Assembly: GCF_012844365.1 (NCBI RefSeq)
Contig: NZ_CP051626.1
Span: forward strand, 2,728,001 to 2,792,000
DNA: 64,000 bases
Direction: 5' to 3'
From: Brevibacterium sp. 'Marine'
GTDB lineage: Bacteria > Actinomycetota > Actinomycetes > Actinomycetales > Brevibacteriaceae
Position numbers and translations under genes: made by a program. Below, piece after piece: positions 1-7,585 of the stretch (positions are counted from its first letter, which is position 1; each line of letters begins with the position of its first letter). Below the pieces are notes generated by a model, which was not told where the DNA came from, did no database searches, and worked only from the letters and a program-made list of their open reading frames with translations.

Positions 1-296
1 AGAATGTGCTCGCCGATGCCGTGTCGGCGGGCGATCGATGCCAGGGCGCGCGTGTTGACGACGGCCGAACGCATCTTGGCCAGCTGGCCTTCGGGCAGGT
101 CCGGGTTGTCGTAGAACAGCGACTCGGTGGCGACGAGGCCCAGAACGGAGTCGCCGAGGAACTCGAGGCGCTCGTTGGTGGGGATGCCACCGGCCTCGAA
201 GGCGAAGGAGCGGTGCGTGAGCGCGAGACGAAAAGTCTCGGGATCAATATCGATCCCGAGACTCTTCTTCAGTGCTGCTGTGGTGTCAGTGTCCAC
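1..296 (-). CDS. rnc: Ribonuclease III, N-terminal part (cut by window start)
   Basis: RNase III cleaves double-stranded RNA in rRNA maturation and mRNA turnover. Only the first 98 codons are in the window; the rest lies beyond base 1. The visible part holds the RNase III signature [15 protein letters not shown] at about residues 40-55, with the acidic catalytic-centre residues, followed by the typical [13 protein letters not shown] stretch. The start is taken as GTG at 296, four bases after the rpmF stop, which makes rnc the third gene of a yceD-rpmF-rnc operon. That order is standard in actinobacteria. No strong ribosome binding site precedes the GTG, so translational coupling to rpmF is likely (inference). 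Confidence 0.93.
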   Translation of the reverse strand, partial: MDTDTTAALKKSLGIDIDPETFRLALTHRSFAFEAGGIPTNERLEFLGDSVLGLVATESLFYDNPDLPEGQLAKMRSAVVNTRALASIARRHGIGEHI

Positions 297-300
297 AGTC

Positions 301-504
301 TCAGACGTCAGCGACCTTGCGGCCCTTGTACTCGAGGTACAGCGGGGTGCCGGCTGCGTCTTCGACGACCTTGGCCTGGTGGGGGCGCGAGTACACAACG
401 CGACCGTTCTCCACAGTCTTGACCAGGTTCGGAGCCTTGGCCTTCCACTGCGAACGACGGTGGCGGGTGTTGCTGCGCGACAATTTACGCTTCGGAACAG
501 CCAC
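301..504 (-). CDS. rpmF: 50S ribosomal protein L32
   Basis: A 67-residue basic protein starting [20 protein letters not shown], the hallmark N-terminus of bacterial L32, a large-subunit component near the peptidyl transferase region. It lacks the zinc-binding Cys pairs of some L32 forms: there is no Cys in the protein, so this is the zinc-independent type. It sits 2 bases after the DUF177 gene and 4 bases before rnc, so the three are surely co-transcribed. Length and sequence are full and ordinary. Confidence 0.97.
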   Translation of the reverse strand: MAVPKRKLSRSNTRHRRSQWKAKAPNLVKTVENGRVVYSRPHQAKVVEDAAGTPLYLEYKGRKVADV

Positions 505-506
505 GT

Positions 507-1025
507 CTAGCTCTCTTTCTTCTCTTCCAACAGATTCTTCAATGATGCGAACGGCGATTCGGATTCGTCCTCGTCCACCTCGAGGTCCTCCCCCAGGGTG
601 TAGCTGAACTCCTCGCTCTCATCCCGCGAGGGATTGAACGGCAGAGCCATCACGACGGCGTCTCTGATCGCGGGCTCGAGGTCGAGCTGATCCCGGTCGA
701 TGACGTAGGAGTCTTCGTCCCCTTCGGCCTGCTCATAGACGTACATCTCCTGGATGTCCACATCTATAGGCAGCTCGATGGGTTCGAGCGTCCTCGCGTC
801 TTCGCCGCGGGCCGTCGCCGAGACTGTGCCCGACACGTAGATTCCCTCCGACACACTCTCGAACATCAGCTCGAGCGTCAGTGGTGAACCTTCCGCAACC
901 CCGATCACTTCGATCTTGAGATCCGCTGGAGCCGACAAGGTGGTGTTCACCCGTTCCCACTCACCCGGATGACCGAGCAATCCCATGGATCTGAGATCAT
1001 AGACGAATTCAGATCTGTCCTTCAT
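507..1025 (-). CDS. YceD / DUF177 family protein
   Basis: Members of the YceD/DUF177 family are encoded directly upstream of rpmF across bacteria and are linked to 23S rRNA accumulation. The 172-residue protein is acidic, with an Asp/Glu-rich C-terminal half ([14 protein letters not shown]). I place the start at the ATG at 1025 ([14 protein letters not shown]), because AGGAGG lies 7 bases upstream; an in-frame GTG at 1070 would add 15 unconserved-looking residues and has no such site. A good promoter (TTGGTA, 18 bp, TAGAAT) lies about 60 bases upstream of the ATG, which also fits the shorter form. It is the first gene of the yceD-rpmF-rnc operon. Confidence 0.85.
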   Translation of the reverse strand: MKDRSEFVYDLRSMGLLGHPGEWERVNTTLSAPADLKIEVIGVAEGSPLTLELMFESVSEGIYVSGTVSATARGEDARTLEPIELPIDVDIQEMYVYEQAEGDEDSYVIDRDQLDLEPAIRDAVVMALPFNPSRDESEEFSYTLGEDLEVDEDESESPFASLKNLLEEKKES

Positions 1026-1082
1026 GCCCTGTCCTCCTGGTGCGTTTGAGGATGTCGCTCCTGCGTTCACACGCGACTCACC

Positions 1083-1112
1083 ATTCTAATCATTGTCAGC
1101 GGTCATTACCAA
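1083..1112 (-). promoter_or_regulatory. Sigma-70-type promoter of the yceD-rpmF-rnc operon
   Basis: On the minus strand, TTGGTA (1112-1107) and TAGAAT (1088-1083) are separated by 18 bp. They lie about 58 bases upstream of the YceD start and its AGGAGG. The gene upstream (MFS) ends at 1145, so the promoter fits in the gap. This is seen in sequence only; transcription is inferred. Confidence 0.55.
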
Positions 1113-1144
1113 TCGGTCTTCATCGGCCGTGCAGGTGTTCCTCG

Positions 1145-2332
1145 TCACCATCGTTCGTGATGATTGCGCCAGGTCACTGCCCCGGCGATGAGGAGCAGCG
1201 CTCCGGACATCGTGAACACGATCCCGGAGCCGGCGACGATCGTCAGCGCCGAGGCGGCCGAGGGGATCGCGACCTGGCTGAGTCGGTTGCCCGCCAGGCG
1301 GATCGAGAGCACCGCGGCCCGATTCTTCGCATCGGCCAGCGCGGACACCCACGACATGGTCAGCGGCTGGGTGAGCCCGAAGCAGAATCCCGCGACCGCG
1401 AGCAGCACCCCGAGCGTCCACGGTTGGCTGAACACGGGGATGAGGACGACGCTGATGCCGGCTATCGCCGAGGCGGTCCACAGCAGAGACAGGTCCCGCC
1501 ACCTGGCCGTGAGGCTTCCGATGAAGAGCCGTGAGACCACCGAGGCCAGGGTGCGCAGGGCGAGCAGCCAGGTCACCGTGGTCACGGACAGTCCGTTCTG
1601 CTGCCCGATGAGCGGCAGGTAGGCGGTCATCAGATCGACGGCGGCGAGCGTGGCCATGGACGCGAAGATCGCCGGTTTCATCCCCCGGATCGACAGGAGC
1701 GCCCACGGCGTCTGCGCCCCTTCGGCCGCCTCGGCGCGGGAGACGTGCGGAGTCCTGCCGCGGAGCATGACGATGACGGCGGCGATGAGGGTGAGCGCGG
1801 AGACCGCGGTCATGAACCACAGGGCGTTCGTGATGTGTGCCTGCCCGGAGGTCGCGTCGGCGACCATTCCCGCCAGGGGCAGTCCGATGGTCTGCCCGAT
1901 CGAGACGCCGAGGGTGAGGTGGCCGAACTTCGATGTCATCTGGGCCGCCGGGAAACTCTGCGGGATGAGCGCTTGGGAGGCGACCGTGGTCAGCAGCTGT
2001 CCGACGCCGAGGCTCATCGTGGCGACCAGCAGCACGCCGAGGTTGGGGGCCATGGCCGCGAGCGCGACGGGCAGGACGGACAGCACGGTTCCCGTCCACA
2101 GCACCGCGGTGGCGTAGCCCCGATCGACGAGGCGGCCGATGAAGAGGGCGGTGAGCAGTGGGACGAGCGAGTACACGGCCGTCATCAGACCGAGGACGAA
2201 CCCCGTTCCGCCGAGTTCGAGGGTGCGGTAGGAGATGAGGACGCGGACGCCGTTGTAGGTGGCGTGCGCGAGCACGGTATGGATGACGAGGCCGGGAAAC
2301 CACGCCCGGTTGGCTGGAGTCGCCGCGCCCAT
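1145..2332 (-). CDS. MFS transporter, substrate unknown
   Basis: A 395-residue hydrophobic protein with about 12 predicted membrane segments and the MFS loop signature GRLVDRGYATAVLW after the second helix (about residues 67-80). The N-half ends with a typical central hydrophilic loop (RGRTPHVSRAEAAEG). It begins 3 bases after the coaD stop on the same strand, so it is probably the second gene of a coaD-MFS operon. The family (drug:H+ antiporter-like, 12 helices) does not give a substrate. Nothing in the neighbourhood (CoA biosynthesis, L32 operon) gives a firm hint either; a link to pantothenate or CoA metabolism would be speculation. Confidence 0.85.
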   Translation of the reverse strand: MGAATPANRAWFPGLVIHTVLAHATYNGVRVLISYRTLELGGTGFVLGLMTAVYSLVPLLTALFIGRLVDRGYATAVLWTGTVLSVLPVALAAMAPNLGVLLVATMSLGVGQLLTTVASQALIPQSFPAAQMTSKFGHLTLGVSIGQTIGLPLAGMVADATSGQAHITNALWFMTAVSALTLIAAVIVMLRGRTPHVSRAEAAEGAQTPWALLSIRGMKPAIFASMATLAAVDLMTAYLPLIGQQNGLSVTTVTWLLALRTLASVVSRLFIGSLTARWRDLSLLWTASAIAGISVVLIPVFSQPWTLGVLLAVAGFCFGLTQPLTMSWVSALADAKNRAAVLSIRLAGNRLSQVAIPSAASALTIVAGSGIVFTMSGALLLIAGAVTWRNHHERW

Positions 2333-2335
2333 CCC

Positions 2336-2842
2336 TCAGCGAGCGCCGTCGCCGGGAATGTCTCCCCGCAGGGCGTCGAGCACCGAGGTGGGGACGAGGC
2401 CTTCGATGTCCCCGCCGCCTCCGTGGACTTCCTTGATGAGTGAGGAGGAGACGTGTTCGAACTTCGGGTCGCCGGGGACGAAGATCGTCTCGAGCTCGGA
2501 CAGGTGTTTGTTCATCAGCGCCATCGGCAGTTCGTAGGCGAAGTCGGTGCCCGAGCGCAGGCCTTTGACGACGGCGGGGGCGCCGATTCTCGTGCAGTAG
2601 TCGACGAGGAGGCCTCCGGAGACGAGATCGATCGTGATGTTCTGTGCGCCCTGAGTGCGTTCGTCCTCGGTCAGGGATCGACGGATGAGGTCCGCGCGGA
2701 CCTCCGGGTCGAAGCGACCGGACTTCGAAGGATTGTGGACGACCGCAACGACGACCTCTTCGAACATCCGAGAGCTGCGGGCGATGATATCGAGATGACC
2801 CATGGTGATCGGGTCATAGGAACCGGGGCAGACGACCTTCAT
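2336..2842 (-). CDS. coaD: Phosphopantetheine adenylyltransferase
   Basis: CoaD transfers AMP from ATP to 4'-phosphopantetheine, the penultimate step of CoA synthesis, in the cytosol. The 168-residue length is normal. The nucleotidyltransferase signature GSYDPITMGH (residues 7-16) is present, and a C-terminal SSSLIKEV stretch matches the family ISSTxxR-type motif region. The start ATG at 2842 has no ribosome binding site but a -10-like TACGAT six bases upstream, so the mRNA is probably leaderless. The MFS gene follows after 3 bases. In many actinobacteria coaD lies directly between rsmD and the L32 operon; here a GntR-ehu block and a membrane protein gene separate it from rsmD. Confidence 0.96.
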   Translation of the reverse strand: MKVVCPGSYDPITMGHLDIIARSSRMFEEVVVAVVHNPSKSGRFDPEVRADLIRRSLTEDERTQGAQNITIDLVSGGLLVDYCTRIGAPAVVKGLRSGTDFAYELPMALMNKHLSELETIFVPGDPKFEHVSSSLIKEVHGGGGDIEGLVPTSVLDALRGDIPGDGAR

Positions 2843-2848
2843 GCCCTC

Positions 2849-2854
2849 ATCGTA
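2849..2854 (-). promoter_or_regulatory. -10 element of a likely leaderless coaD promoter
   Basis: TACGAT on the minus strand ends 6 bases before the coaD ATG. With the usual 6-7 bases from -10 to the transcription start, the mRNA would begin at or next to the A of ATG. No clear -35 is visible. Several other genes in the window show the same arrangement. Confidence 0.5.
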
Positions 2855-2867
2855 TCGTCTGCCCCGA

Positions 2868-3329
2868 TCAGGCGCGTGTGGTCTCGGGGTGTGAGCGCTC
2901 GAGCCGAACGGCCCTGCGCGCCCGCACCACAGTGCAGACCACTGCGACGAGGACCGAGGCGACGATGAAGATCCCCGAGTGAGCCAACTGGATCGCGACT
3001 ACCGTACCGGTCGGAGTGCCGCTGAAGAGCGCACCGTTGACTGCAGAGTAGATCAGAGTCAGGACCACTGCGATCGCACTGACTGCCACGAACCACCAGA
3101 ACTGTCGCGCCGCCCGCGACTCGTCGCGGGTCTTCGTCGGCACAAGCAGCACGATGACCAGCGCCAGGGTGAAGGCGATGATGTAGATGATGCCGAACCA
3201 GACCATGATCACCGCCCACGCGACCATGACGAAACACGCGCCCAGGAGTCCGATCACAATGCCTGCGACGGTGATGAGCCAGGCCCTTGTGGCAAAGGAC
3301 CAGTAACTCGAACTCGTTCGCGCAGTCAC
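2868..3329 (-). CDS. Small four-helix membrane protein, unknown function
   Basis: I do not recognise this family. The 153-residue protein has four hydrophobic segments (about residues 12-33, 36-60, 76-97 and 108-132) and a basic C-terminus ending RARRAVRLERSHPETTRA. The start is GTG at 3329, preceded by GGAGG with 5 bases spacing; an upstream in-frame ATG at 3476 would add a non-hydrophobic tail with no ribosome site and run into the end of the GntR gene. It is followed by coaD after 25 bases. A perfect palindrome GCAACGTTGC lies at 3352-3361 in its leader. Function is open. Confidence 0.65.
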   Translation of the reverse strand: MTARTSSSYWSFATRAWLITVAGIVIGLLGACFVMVAWAVIMVWFGIIYIIAFTLALVIVLLVPTKTRDESRAARQFWWFVAVSAIAVVLTLIYSAVNGALFSGTPTGTVVAIQLAHSGIFIVASVLVAVVCTVVRARRAVRLERSHPETTRA

Positions 3330-3445
3330 GGGCACCTCCGTCCGGAATGAAGCAACGTTGCCTGTTTCTACGGTACGCCATATCCGGACGTGAGGACTCG
3401 GCCGCCTTTGCGCAGAACCCCGGAGCCGCCTGCGGAAGTGATGGC

Positions 3446-4216
3446 CTACTGCGTCCGCTCGCGCAGTCGCAGCCACTGGTCGTCGGCGGGCGACTCATCG
3501 TCGTGGCCTCTGACGAGCCGAGCGTCGAAACCGTCACCGGGCCCGTGCAGTCGGGAGGCGGCCTCGGCCATGATCCGCGCGACGATGGCCAGGGAACGGG
3601 GCTCGTCACCGGCGGCGACCGCCTCGGCGAGTTTGCGGTGGCTGTCGCCGAGATCGCACCGGACCTCGTAGCCGCGCTTATCGGACAGCGACAGCAGCCG
3701 GGTGTGGACCATCGAGACCTTCATGAGGTCGGTCAGCCGCGCCGATCCGGAGCACGCGACGATCGAATGGTGGAAGTTGAGGTCGGCGTCGCCGATCGTG
3801 CGCGCGACGTTGTCCTCGATGGCGTGCTCGAGCTCTCGCAGCGCCGTACCGATCCGTGACGTGGACCGACCCTGCCTGATGACGAGCTTGACCGCCTGCG
3901 ATTCGATGGCCTCGCGCACGGCATAGACATCGTCGATATCGGCGGTGCGCATCCGCCTCACATGTACACCTCGCCCCGGAGCATGGGTCATCACGCCTTC
4001 GCTGATGAGTCGCTGCAGGGCCTCCCGCAGAGACGGCCGTGACACCTCGAGCAGCTCGGCCGTGCGCACTTCGTTGATCGACTGACCGGGCTCGAGCGAC
4101 CCGGAGTAGATGGCGTTGCGGATCTGGTCGACGATGAGGTCGATCGTCGAGGCCCGGACCACTTTGCGCAGCACCGGCAGCTCGGAAGTAGGAGAATTCG
4201 TCACGGTCACGATCAT
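3446..4216 (-). CDS. GntR-family transcriptional regulator with FCD domain (ehu regulator)
   Basis: A 256-residue DNA-binding regulator. The N-terminal winged helix spans about residues 20-85, including the GntR signature IYSGSLEPGQSINEVRTAEL and SRPSLREALQRL recognition helix. The C-terminal FCD ligand-binding domain (about 95-220) carries the metal/ligand Asp and His (DADLNFHHS, later HRKLAEAV). It diverges from ehuB over a 104-base gap containing two inverted repeats, so it most likely controls the ectoine-type importer and itself. FCD regulators bind small organic acids; ectoine or a breakdown product is a reasonable but unproven effector. The C-terminus after residue 225 is an extra hydrophilic tail. 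Confidence 0.88.
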   Translation of the reverse strand: MIVTVTNSPTSELPVLRKVVRASTIDLIVDQIRNAIYSGSLEPGQSINEVRTAELLEVSRPSLREALQRLISEGVMTHAPGRGVHVRRMRTADIDDVYAVREAIESQAVKLVIRQGRSTSRIGTALRELEHAIEDNVARTIGDADLNFHHSIVACSGSARLTDLMKVSMVHTRLLSLSDKRGYEVRCDLGDSHRKLAEAVAAGDEPRSLAIVARIMAEAASRLHGPGDGFDARLVRGHDDESPADDQWLRLRERTQ

Positions 4217-4221
4217 ATAAC

Positions 4222-4250
4222 GTTGTCAGACAGTGTGACATTCGGACAAC
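4222..4250. promoter_or_regulatory. Inverted-repeat operator candidate between gntR and ehuB
   Basis: GTTGTC (4222-4227) and GACAAC (4245-4250) form a perfect inverted repeat with a 17-base spacer, and TGTCA/TGACA (4224-4228, 4236-4240) is nested within it. TTGTCAGACAG nearly fits the FCD-GntR consensus TNGTNNNACNA, missing only the last base. It lies just upstream of gntR and overlaps the proposed ehu -35. This makes it the best candidate for GntR binding. Confidence 0.5.
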
Positions 4251-4268
4251 ATGAGTATTGAATACTGT
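4241..4268 (+). promoter_or_regulatory. Candidate ehuB promoter with overlapping palindrome
   Basis: TTCGGA (4241-4246) and TACTGT (4263-4268) are separated by 16 bp, about 50 bases upstream of the ehuB start. A perfect 13-bp palindrome AGTATTGAATACT (4254-4266) overlaps the -10 and could be a second regulator site. Confidence 0.4.
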
Positions 4269-4320
4269 TCCAGAGACGCACGTCACGTTGATGTGTCGAC
4301 GTTCAAGGAAGGAACAGCAT

Positions 4321-5199
4321 ATGAAACTCAAAGGACTGGCCGCCGCGACTTCGATCCTCGCGCTGACGCTCACACTGGGTGCCTGCGGCGGAAGCGACTC
4401 GGACAAGTCGACTCTGCAGAAGGCCATCGACGACGGAAAGATCACTGTCGGCTTCGCCGGTGAGGCCCCATACAGCTTCGAAGAGGGCGGTGAGCTCCAG
4501 GGCGCCTCCGTCTCCCTGGCGAAGGCCGTGTTCAAGGAGCTCGGCGTCGACGACGTCGAAGGCGTCAACACCGAATTCGGATCCCTCATCCCCGGTCTCA
4601 ACGCCGATCGCTTCGACGCGATCTCGGCCGGTATGTCGATCCTGCCCGACCGCTGCGAGCAGGCCGCCTTCGGCGATCCCGAGTTCATGTACACCACCGC
4701 CCTCATGACCAAGGAGGGCAAGCTCGACGGCATGAAGAACCTCGACGACGTCAAGGACAAAGGCGTCAAGCTCGCCACCATGACCGGCGCCATCGAGTCC
4801 GACTATGCGAAAGACCTCGGCATCAAGACCCAGCAGGTCGGCACCCCGCAGGACGGCATGGACGCAGTGACCACCGGTCGCGCCGACGTCTTTGCGCTGA
4901 CCGCCATCTCGCTCAACTGGATGGCGAAGAACAACGCCGATGCCGGTGTCGAAGTCAGCGAATCCTTCGTCCAGGAGATCGACGGGGTCCCGCAGGTCGG
5001 TGCCGGCGCCACAGTCTTCCGCACCGATGACGACGAACTCCGCGACGAGTGGAACAAGGGGCTGGACAAGATCATCTCCGACGAGGACGCCTACCTCGAC
5101 GCTGTCGGCGACTACGGGTTCACGGCCGAGGAGCGCCCCGACGGTTCGATCACGACCGATCAGCTGTGCAAGGGCGAACTTCCCACCGCTGACTCCTGA
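4321..5199 (+). CDS. ehuB: Ectoine/hydroxyectoine ABC transporter, substrate-binding lipoprotein
   Basis: A 292-residue extracytoplasmic solute-binding protein of the polar amino acid (family 3) fold. It has a lipoprotein signal with lipobox LTLGAC (Cys22), then the family features FEEGG, EFGSLIPGLNADRFD and ISAGMSILPDRCEQ, which match EhuB proteins as I know them. The start is the ATG at 4321 behind AAGGAA; an upstream in-frame ATG would add a non-signal N-terminus. It is followed by permease genes ehuC and ehuD and the ATPase ehuA, the full set for import of the compatible solutes ectoine and hydroxyectoine. No ectoine-degradation (eut/doe) or synthesis (ect) genes are in the window, so the substrate rests on family resemblance. 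Confidence 0.85.
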   Translation: MKLKGLAAATSILALTLTLGACGGSDSDKSTLQKAIDDGKITVGFAGEAPYSFEEGGELQGASVSLAKAVFKELGVDDVEGVNTEFGSLIPGLNADRFDAISAGMSILPDRCEQAAFGDPEFMYTTALMTKEGKLDGMKNLDDVKDKGVKLATMTGAIESDYAKDLGIKTQQVGTPQDGMDAVTTGRADVFALTAISLNWMAKNNADAGVEVSESFVQEIDGVPQVGAGATVFRTDDDELRDEWNKGLDKIISDEDAYLDAVGDYGFTAEERPDGSITTDQLCKGELPTADS

Positions 5200-5220
5200 G
5201 TCGGCACCTACTCCAGCACC

Positions 5221-6051
5221 ATGAACGACAACATCACGACGTTGCTGAACTTCCTCCCACAGCTGTGGGAGGGAGTTCAGACAACCATCATCCTCACGGT
5301 TCTCGGCAGCATCGGGGCCGTGCTCATCGCCCTCATCCTGGGTCTGACGATGACCTCGCCGAGTGCCTGGCTGCGCATCCCGGCGCGCATCATCGTCGAA
5401 TTCTTCCGCGGCACCTCATTGCTCGTCCAGCTGTTCTGGCTGTTCTACGTGCTGCCGCTCCTCGGCGCCGACCTCGACCCCATGGCCTGTGGCATCGGCG
5501 CGCTGGCGCTCAACTACGGAGCCTATTCCGCCGAGGTGGTCCGGTCCTCCATCAAGACCGTGGCCCCCGGGCAGTGGGAAGCCGCGATCGCACTCAGCCT
5601 CTCCCCCACCCGCCGGATGATCCGTGTGATCTTCCCGCAGGCCTGGGCGCTCATGATCCCTTCGATCGCAACCCTGCTCATCCAACTCCTCAAGGGCACG
5701 GCGGTCGTCTCCTTCATCACTCTCTCCGACCTCACCGACAAGGTCGGCCAGCTGCGCCAGTCGACCGGTGACACGATGTTCGCGTTCTCGATCGGTCTCC
5801 TCATCTACTTCGTGCTGGCCTGGCTGCTCCAGGAATTCATGAACTTCCTCGAACGCAGGGCCACAGCTGCGCTGGGTCGCAGGCGCCCGAACTCGCGCAC
5901 CGATCGTCGCGACGCCAGGCGTGCGGCTCGCGCCGATGCCGTGCGCCGCGACCGGCTCGCCTCGCACGCTGCAGCGAATGAGGGTGCCAACCACGGCACC
6001 GGCACGGATCCCACCAAGGGACCCTTCTCCGGTCAGGGAGGCAACCTGTGA
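5221..6051 (+). CDS. ehuC: Ectoine/hydroxyectoine ABC transporter permease EhuC
   Basis: A HisM-type membrane permease of 276 residues. The first 210 carry about five membrane helices and the coupling (EAA) motif EAAIALSLSPTRRMIRVIFP at about 120-139. The protein has an unusual C-terminal tail of about 60 residues, very rich in Arg, Ala and Gly (RRPNSRTDRRDARRAARAD), with no membrane character; usual family members stop soon after the last helix. It begins 21 bases after ehuB and overlaps ehuD by 4 bases (GTGA), so coupling is expected. It forms the membrane channel together with EhuD. Confidence 0.87.
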   Translation: MNDNITTLLNFLPQLWEGVQTTIILTVLGSIGAVLIALILGLTMTSPSAWLRIPARIIVEFFRGTSLLVQLFWLFYVLPLLGADLDPMACGIGALALNYGAYSAEVVRSSIKTVAPGQWEAAIALSLSPTRRMIRVIFPQAWALMIPSIATLLIQLLKGTAVVSFITLSDLTDKVGQLRQSTGDTMFAFSIGLLIYFVLAWLLQEFMNFLERRATAALGRRRPNSRTDRRDARRAARADAVRRDRLASHAAANEGANHGTGTDPTKGPFSGQGGNL

Positions 6052-6707
6052 TCTGGAACTGGGAATTCGCCGCCGAAGCGCTGCCGATCCTGCTGCGCGG
6101 GTTCGTCAACACGCTCATCGCCACCGTCGTCGGCACCGTCATCGCCGCGATCCTCGGCCTCATCCTCGCCGTCGCCATCCGCGGACTGCCACGGTGGATC
6201 AACTGGCTCGTCCGTCTCATCGTCGCGTTCATCCGCAACACCCCGCTGGTCGTCCAGCTGCTGTTCGTCTACTACGCGTTCTCGGACATCCCGGGGCTCG
6301 TCGATATCCCGGCTCTCGTCGTCGGCTTCATCGTCATCGGCATCCACTATTCGACCTACATGTCCGAAAGCTACCGAGCCGGAATCGATGCGGTGCCGCC
6401 GGGACAGTTCGAGGCGGCCACCGCCCTGTCGCTGCCGCCGGTGCGCACGTTCACCGCGATCGTGCTCCCGCAGGCGCTGCGGGCAACCATCCCGTCGCTG
6501 GGCAACTACGCGGTCGCGATGTTCAAGGACACACCGTTCCTGTTCGCGATCTCCGTCGTCGAGCTCGTCACGGCTGCGAAGGAGTTCGGCGGTTCGACCT
6601 TCGCCTACACGGAAGCCTTCACGCTGGCCGGAATCATCTTCCTCGCCGCCAGCTACCCGACCTCACTGCTCATTCAGAGATTGGATCGACGCCTTGCCAC
6701 CTACTGA
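6048..6707 (+). CDS. ehuD: Ectoine/hydroxyectoine ABC transporter permease EhuD
   Basis: A 219-residue permease with about five membrane segments and the coupling motif EAATALSLPPVRTFTAIVLP around residues 121-140. The start is GTG at 6048, read from the overlap with the ehuC stop (GTGA), giving the N-terminus MIWNWEFAAEALPILLRG, which agrees well with the family. It is compact and lacks the basic tail seen in EhuC. The downstream ATPase gene starts inside its last codons (14-base overlap). Confidence 0.88.
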   Translation: MIWNWEFAAEALPILLRGFVNTLIATVVGTVIAAILGLILAVAIRGLPRWINWLVRLIVAFIRNTPLVVQLLFVYYAFSDIPGLVDIPALVVGFIVIGIHYSTYMSESYRAGIDAVPPGQFEAATALSLPPVRTFTAIVLPQALRATIPSLGNYAVAMFKDTPFLFAISVVELVTAAKEFGGSTFAYTEAFTLAGIIFLAASYPTSLLIQRLDRRLATY

Positions 6708-7500
6708 GAACACCCCAGCCACATCGCCCAACCCCGGCACACCGGCGATCGAGTTCACCGACGTGGAGAAGAGCTTCGGTCCGACCACCGTGCTCAAGAA
6801 TCTCAACTTCACGGTCGCTCCCGGCGAACGCGTCACCCTCATCGGACCCAGCGGTTCGGGCAAGACGACGATCCTGCGCCTGGTGATGACACTTGAAGAG
6901 CTCACCGGCGGATACATCTTCGTCGACGGTCAGCCGCTGACGTTCGAAGAGCGCGACGGCAAGCGGGTCGAGCTGCCGAAGAAGCGCACCCGTGAGATGA
7001 CCACGCGCATCGGCATGGTCTTCCAGCAGTTCAACCTGTTCCCGAACATGACCGTGCTCGAGAACATCATCGAAGCCCCCGTCCACGTGCTCGGCAAGTC
7101 CAAGGCCGACGCGACCAAAGAAGCCAAGGAGCTGCTCGAACGCGTGGGCCTGGCCGACAAGGCCGAGGCGCACCCGACTCGCCTCTCCGGCGGTCAGCAG
7201 CAGCGTGTGGCGATCGCCCGGGCCCTGGCGATGAACCCGGAGATCCTCCTCCTCGACGAGGTCACCTCGGCGCTCGACCCGGAACTCGTCGGCGACGTGC
7301 TCGAAGTGCTGCGCGATATCGCCGAGACCACGGACATCACGATGCTGCTCGTCACCCACGAGATGCAGTTCGCCCGCGACGTCTCACACCGGGTGATGAT
7401 GTTCGACGGCGGTCAGGTGCTCGAGGAGGGTCCGCCGGATCAGATCTTCAACAACCCGCAGCACGAACGCACCCGCAAGTTCCTCTCCAGCGTGCTCTGA
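6694..7500 (+). CDS. ehuA: Ectoine/hydroxyectoine ABC transporter ATP-binding protein EhuA
   Basis: The 268-residue ATPase that powers the importer. Walker A GPSGSGKT is at residues 51-58, the Q-loop lies in VFQQFNLFP, the signature is LSGGQQQRVAIARAL, Walker B is ILLLDEVTSALD, and the H-loop is LVTHEMQFARD. The start is taken as TTG at 6694 inside the ehuD coding end. No ATG or GTG lies upstream of the conserved IEFTDVEKSFG without running far back into ehuD, and the next candidate (GTG) would cut into the first beta strand. It ends 18 bases before a strong inverted repeat that closes the operon. Confidence 0.9.
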   Translation: MPPTENTPATSPNPGTPAIEFTDVEKSFGPTTVLKNLNFTVAPGERVTLIGPSGSGKTTILRLVMTLEELTGGYIFVDGQPLTFEERDGKRVELPKKRTREMTTRIGMVFQQFNLFPNMTVLENIIEAPVHVLGKSKADATKEAKELLERVGLADKAEAHPTRLSGGQQQRVAIARALAMNPEILLLDEVTSALDPELVGDVLEVLRDIAETTDITMLLVTHEMQFARDVSHRVMMFDGGQVLEEGPPDQIFNNPQHERTRKFLSSVL

Positions 7501-7518
7501 GCCCTGAAACTTCAGTGC

Positions 7519-7580
7519 CAGCTTGGTGAACCTGCAGCAGCTTGGTCCCTGCGCCGAGCTGCTGCAGGTTCACCAAGCTG
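7519..7580. terminator. Bidirectional terminator, perfect 23-bp stem
   Basis: Arms at 7519-7541 and 7558-7580 are perfect reverse complements (starting CAGCTTGGTGAACC) around a 16-base loop. It sits between the convergent ends of ehuA (7500) and rsmD (7586). There is no long T-tract on either side. The stem is unusually long and perfect for a simple terminator. Confidence 0.75.
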
Positions 7581-7585
7581 ATAGA

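Noticed and set aside
1026-1070. GTG 1070 as the start of the YceD protein
   Set aside because: AGGAGG stands directly before the ATG at 1025, and the promoter distance fits the ATG better.
4251-4320. ATG frames at 4251 and 4258 upstream of ehuB
   Set aside because: They lack a signal peptide or run out of frame and overlap the proposed promoter.
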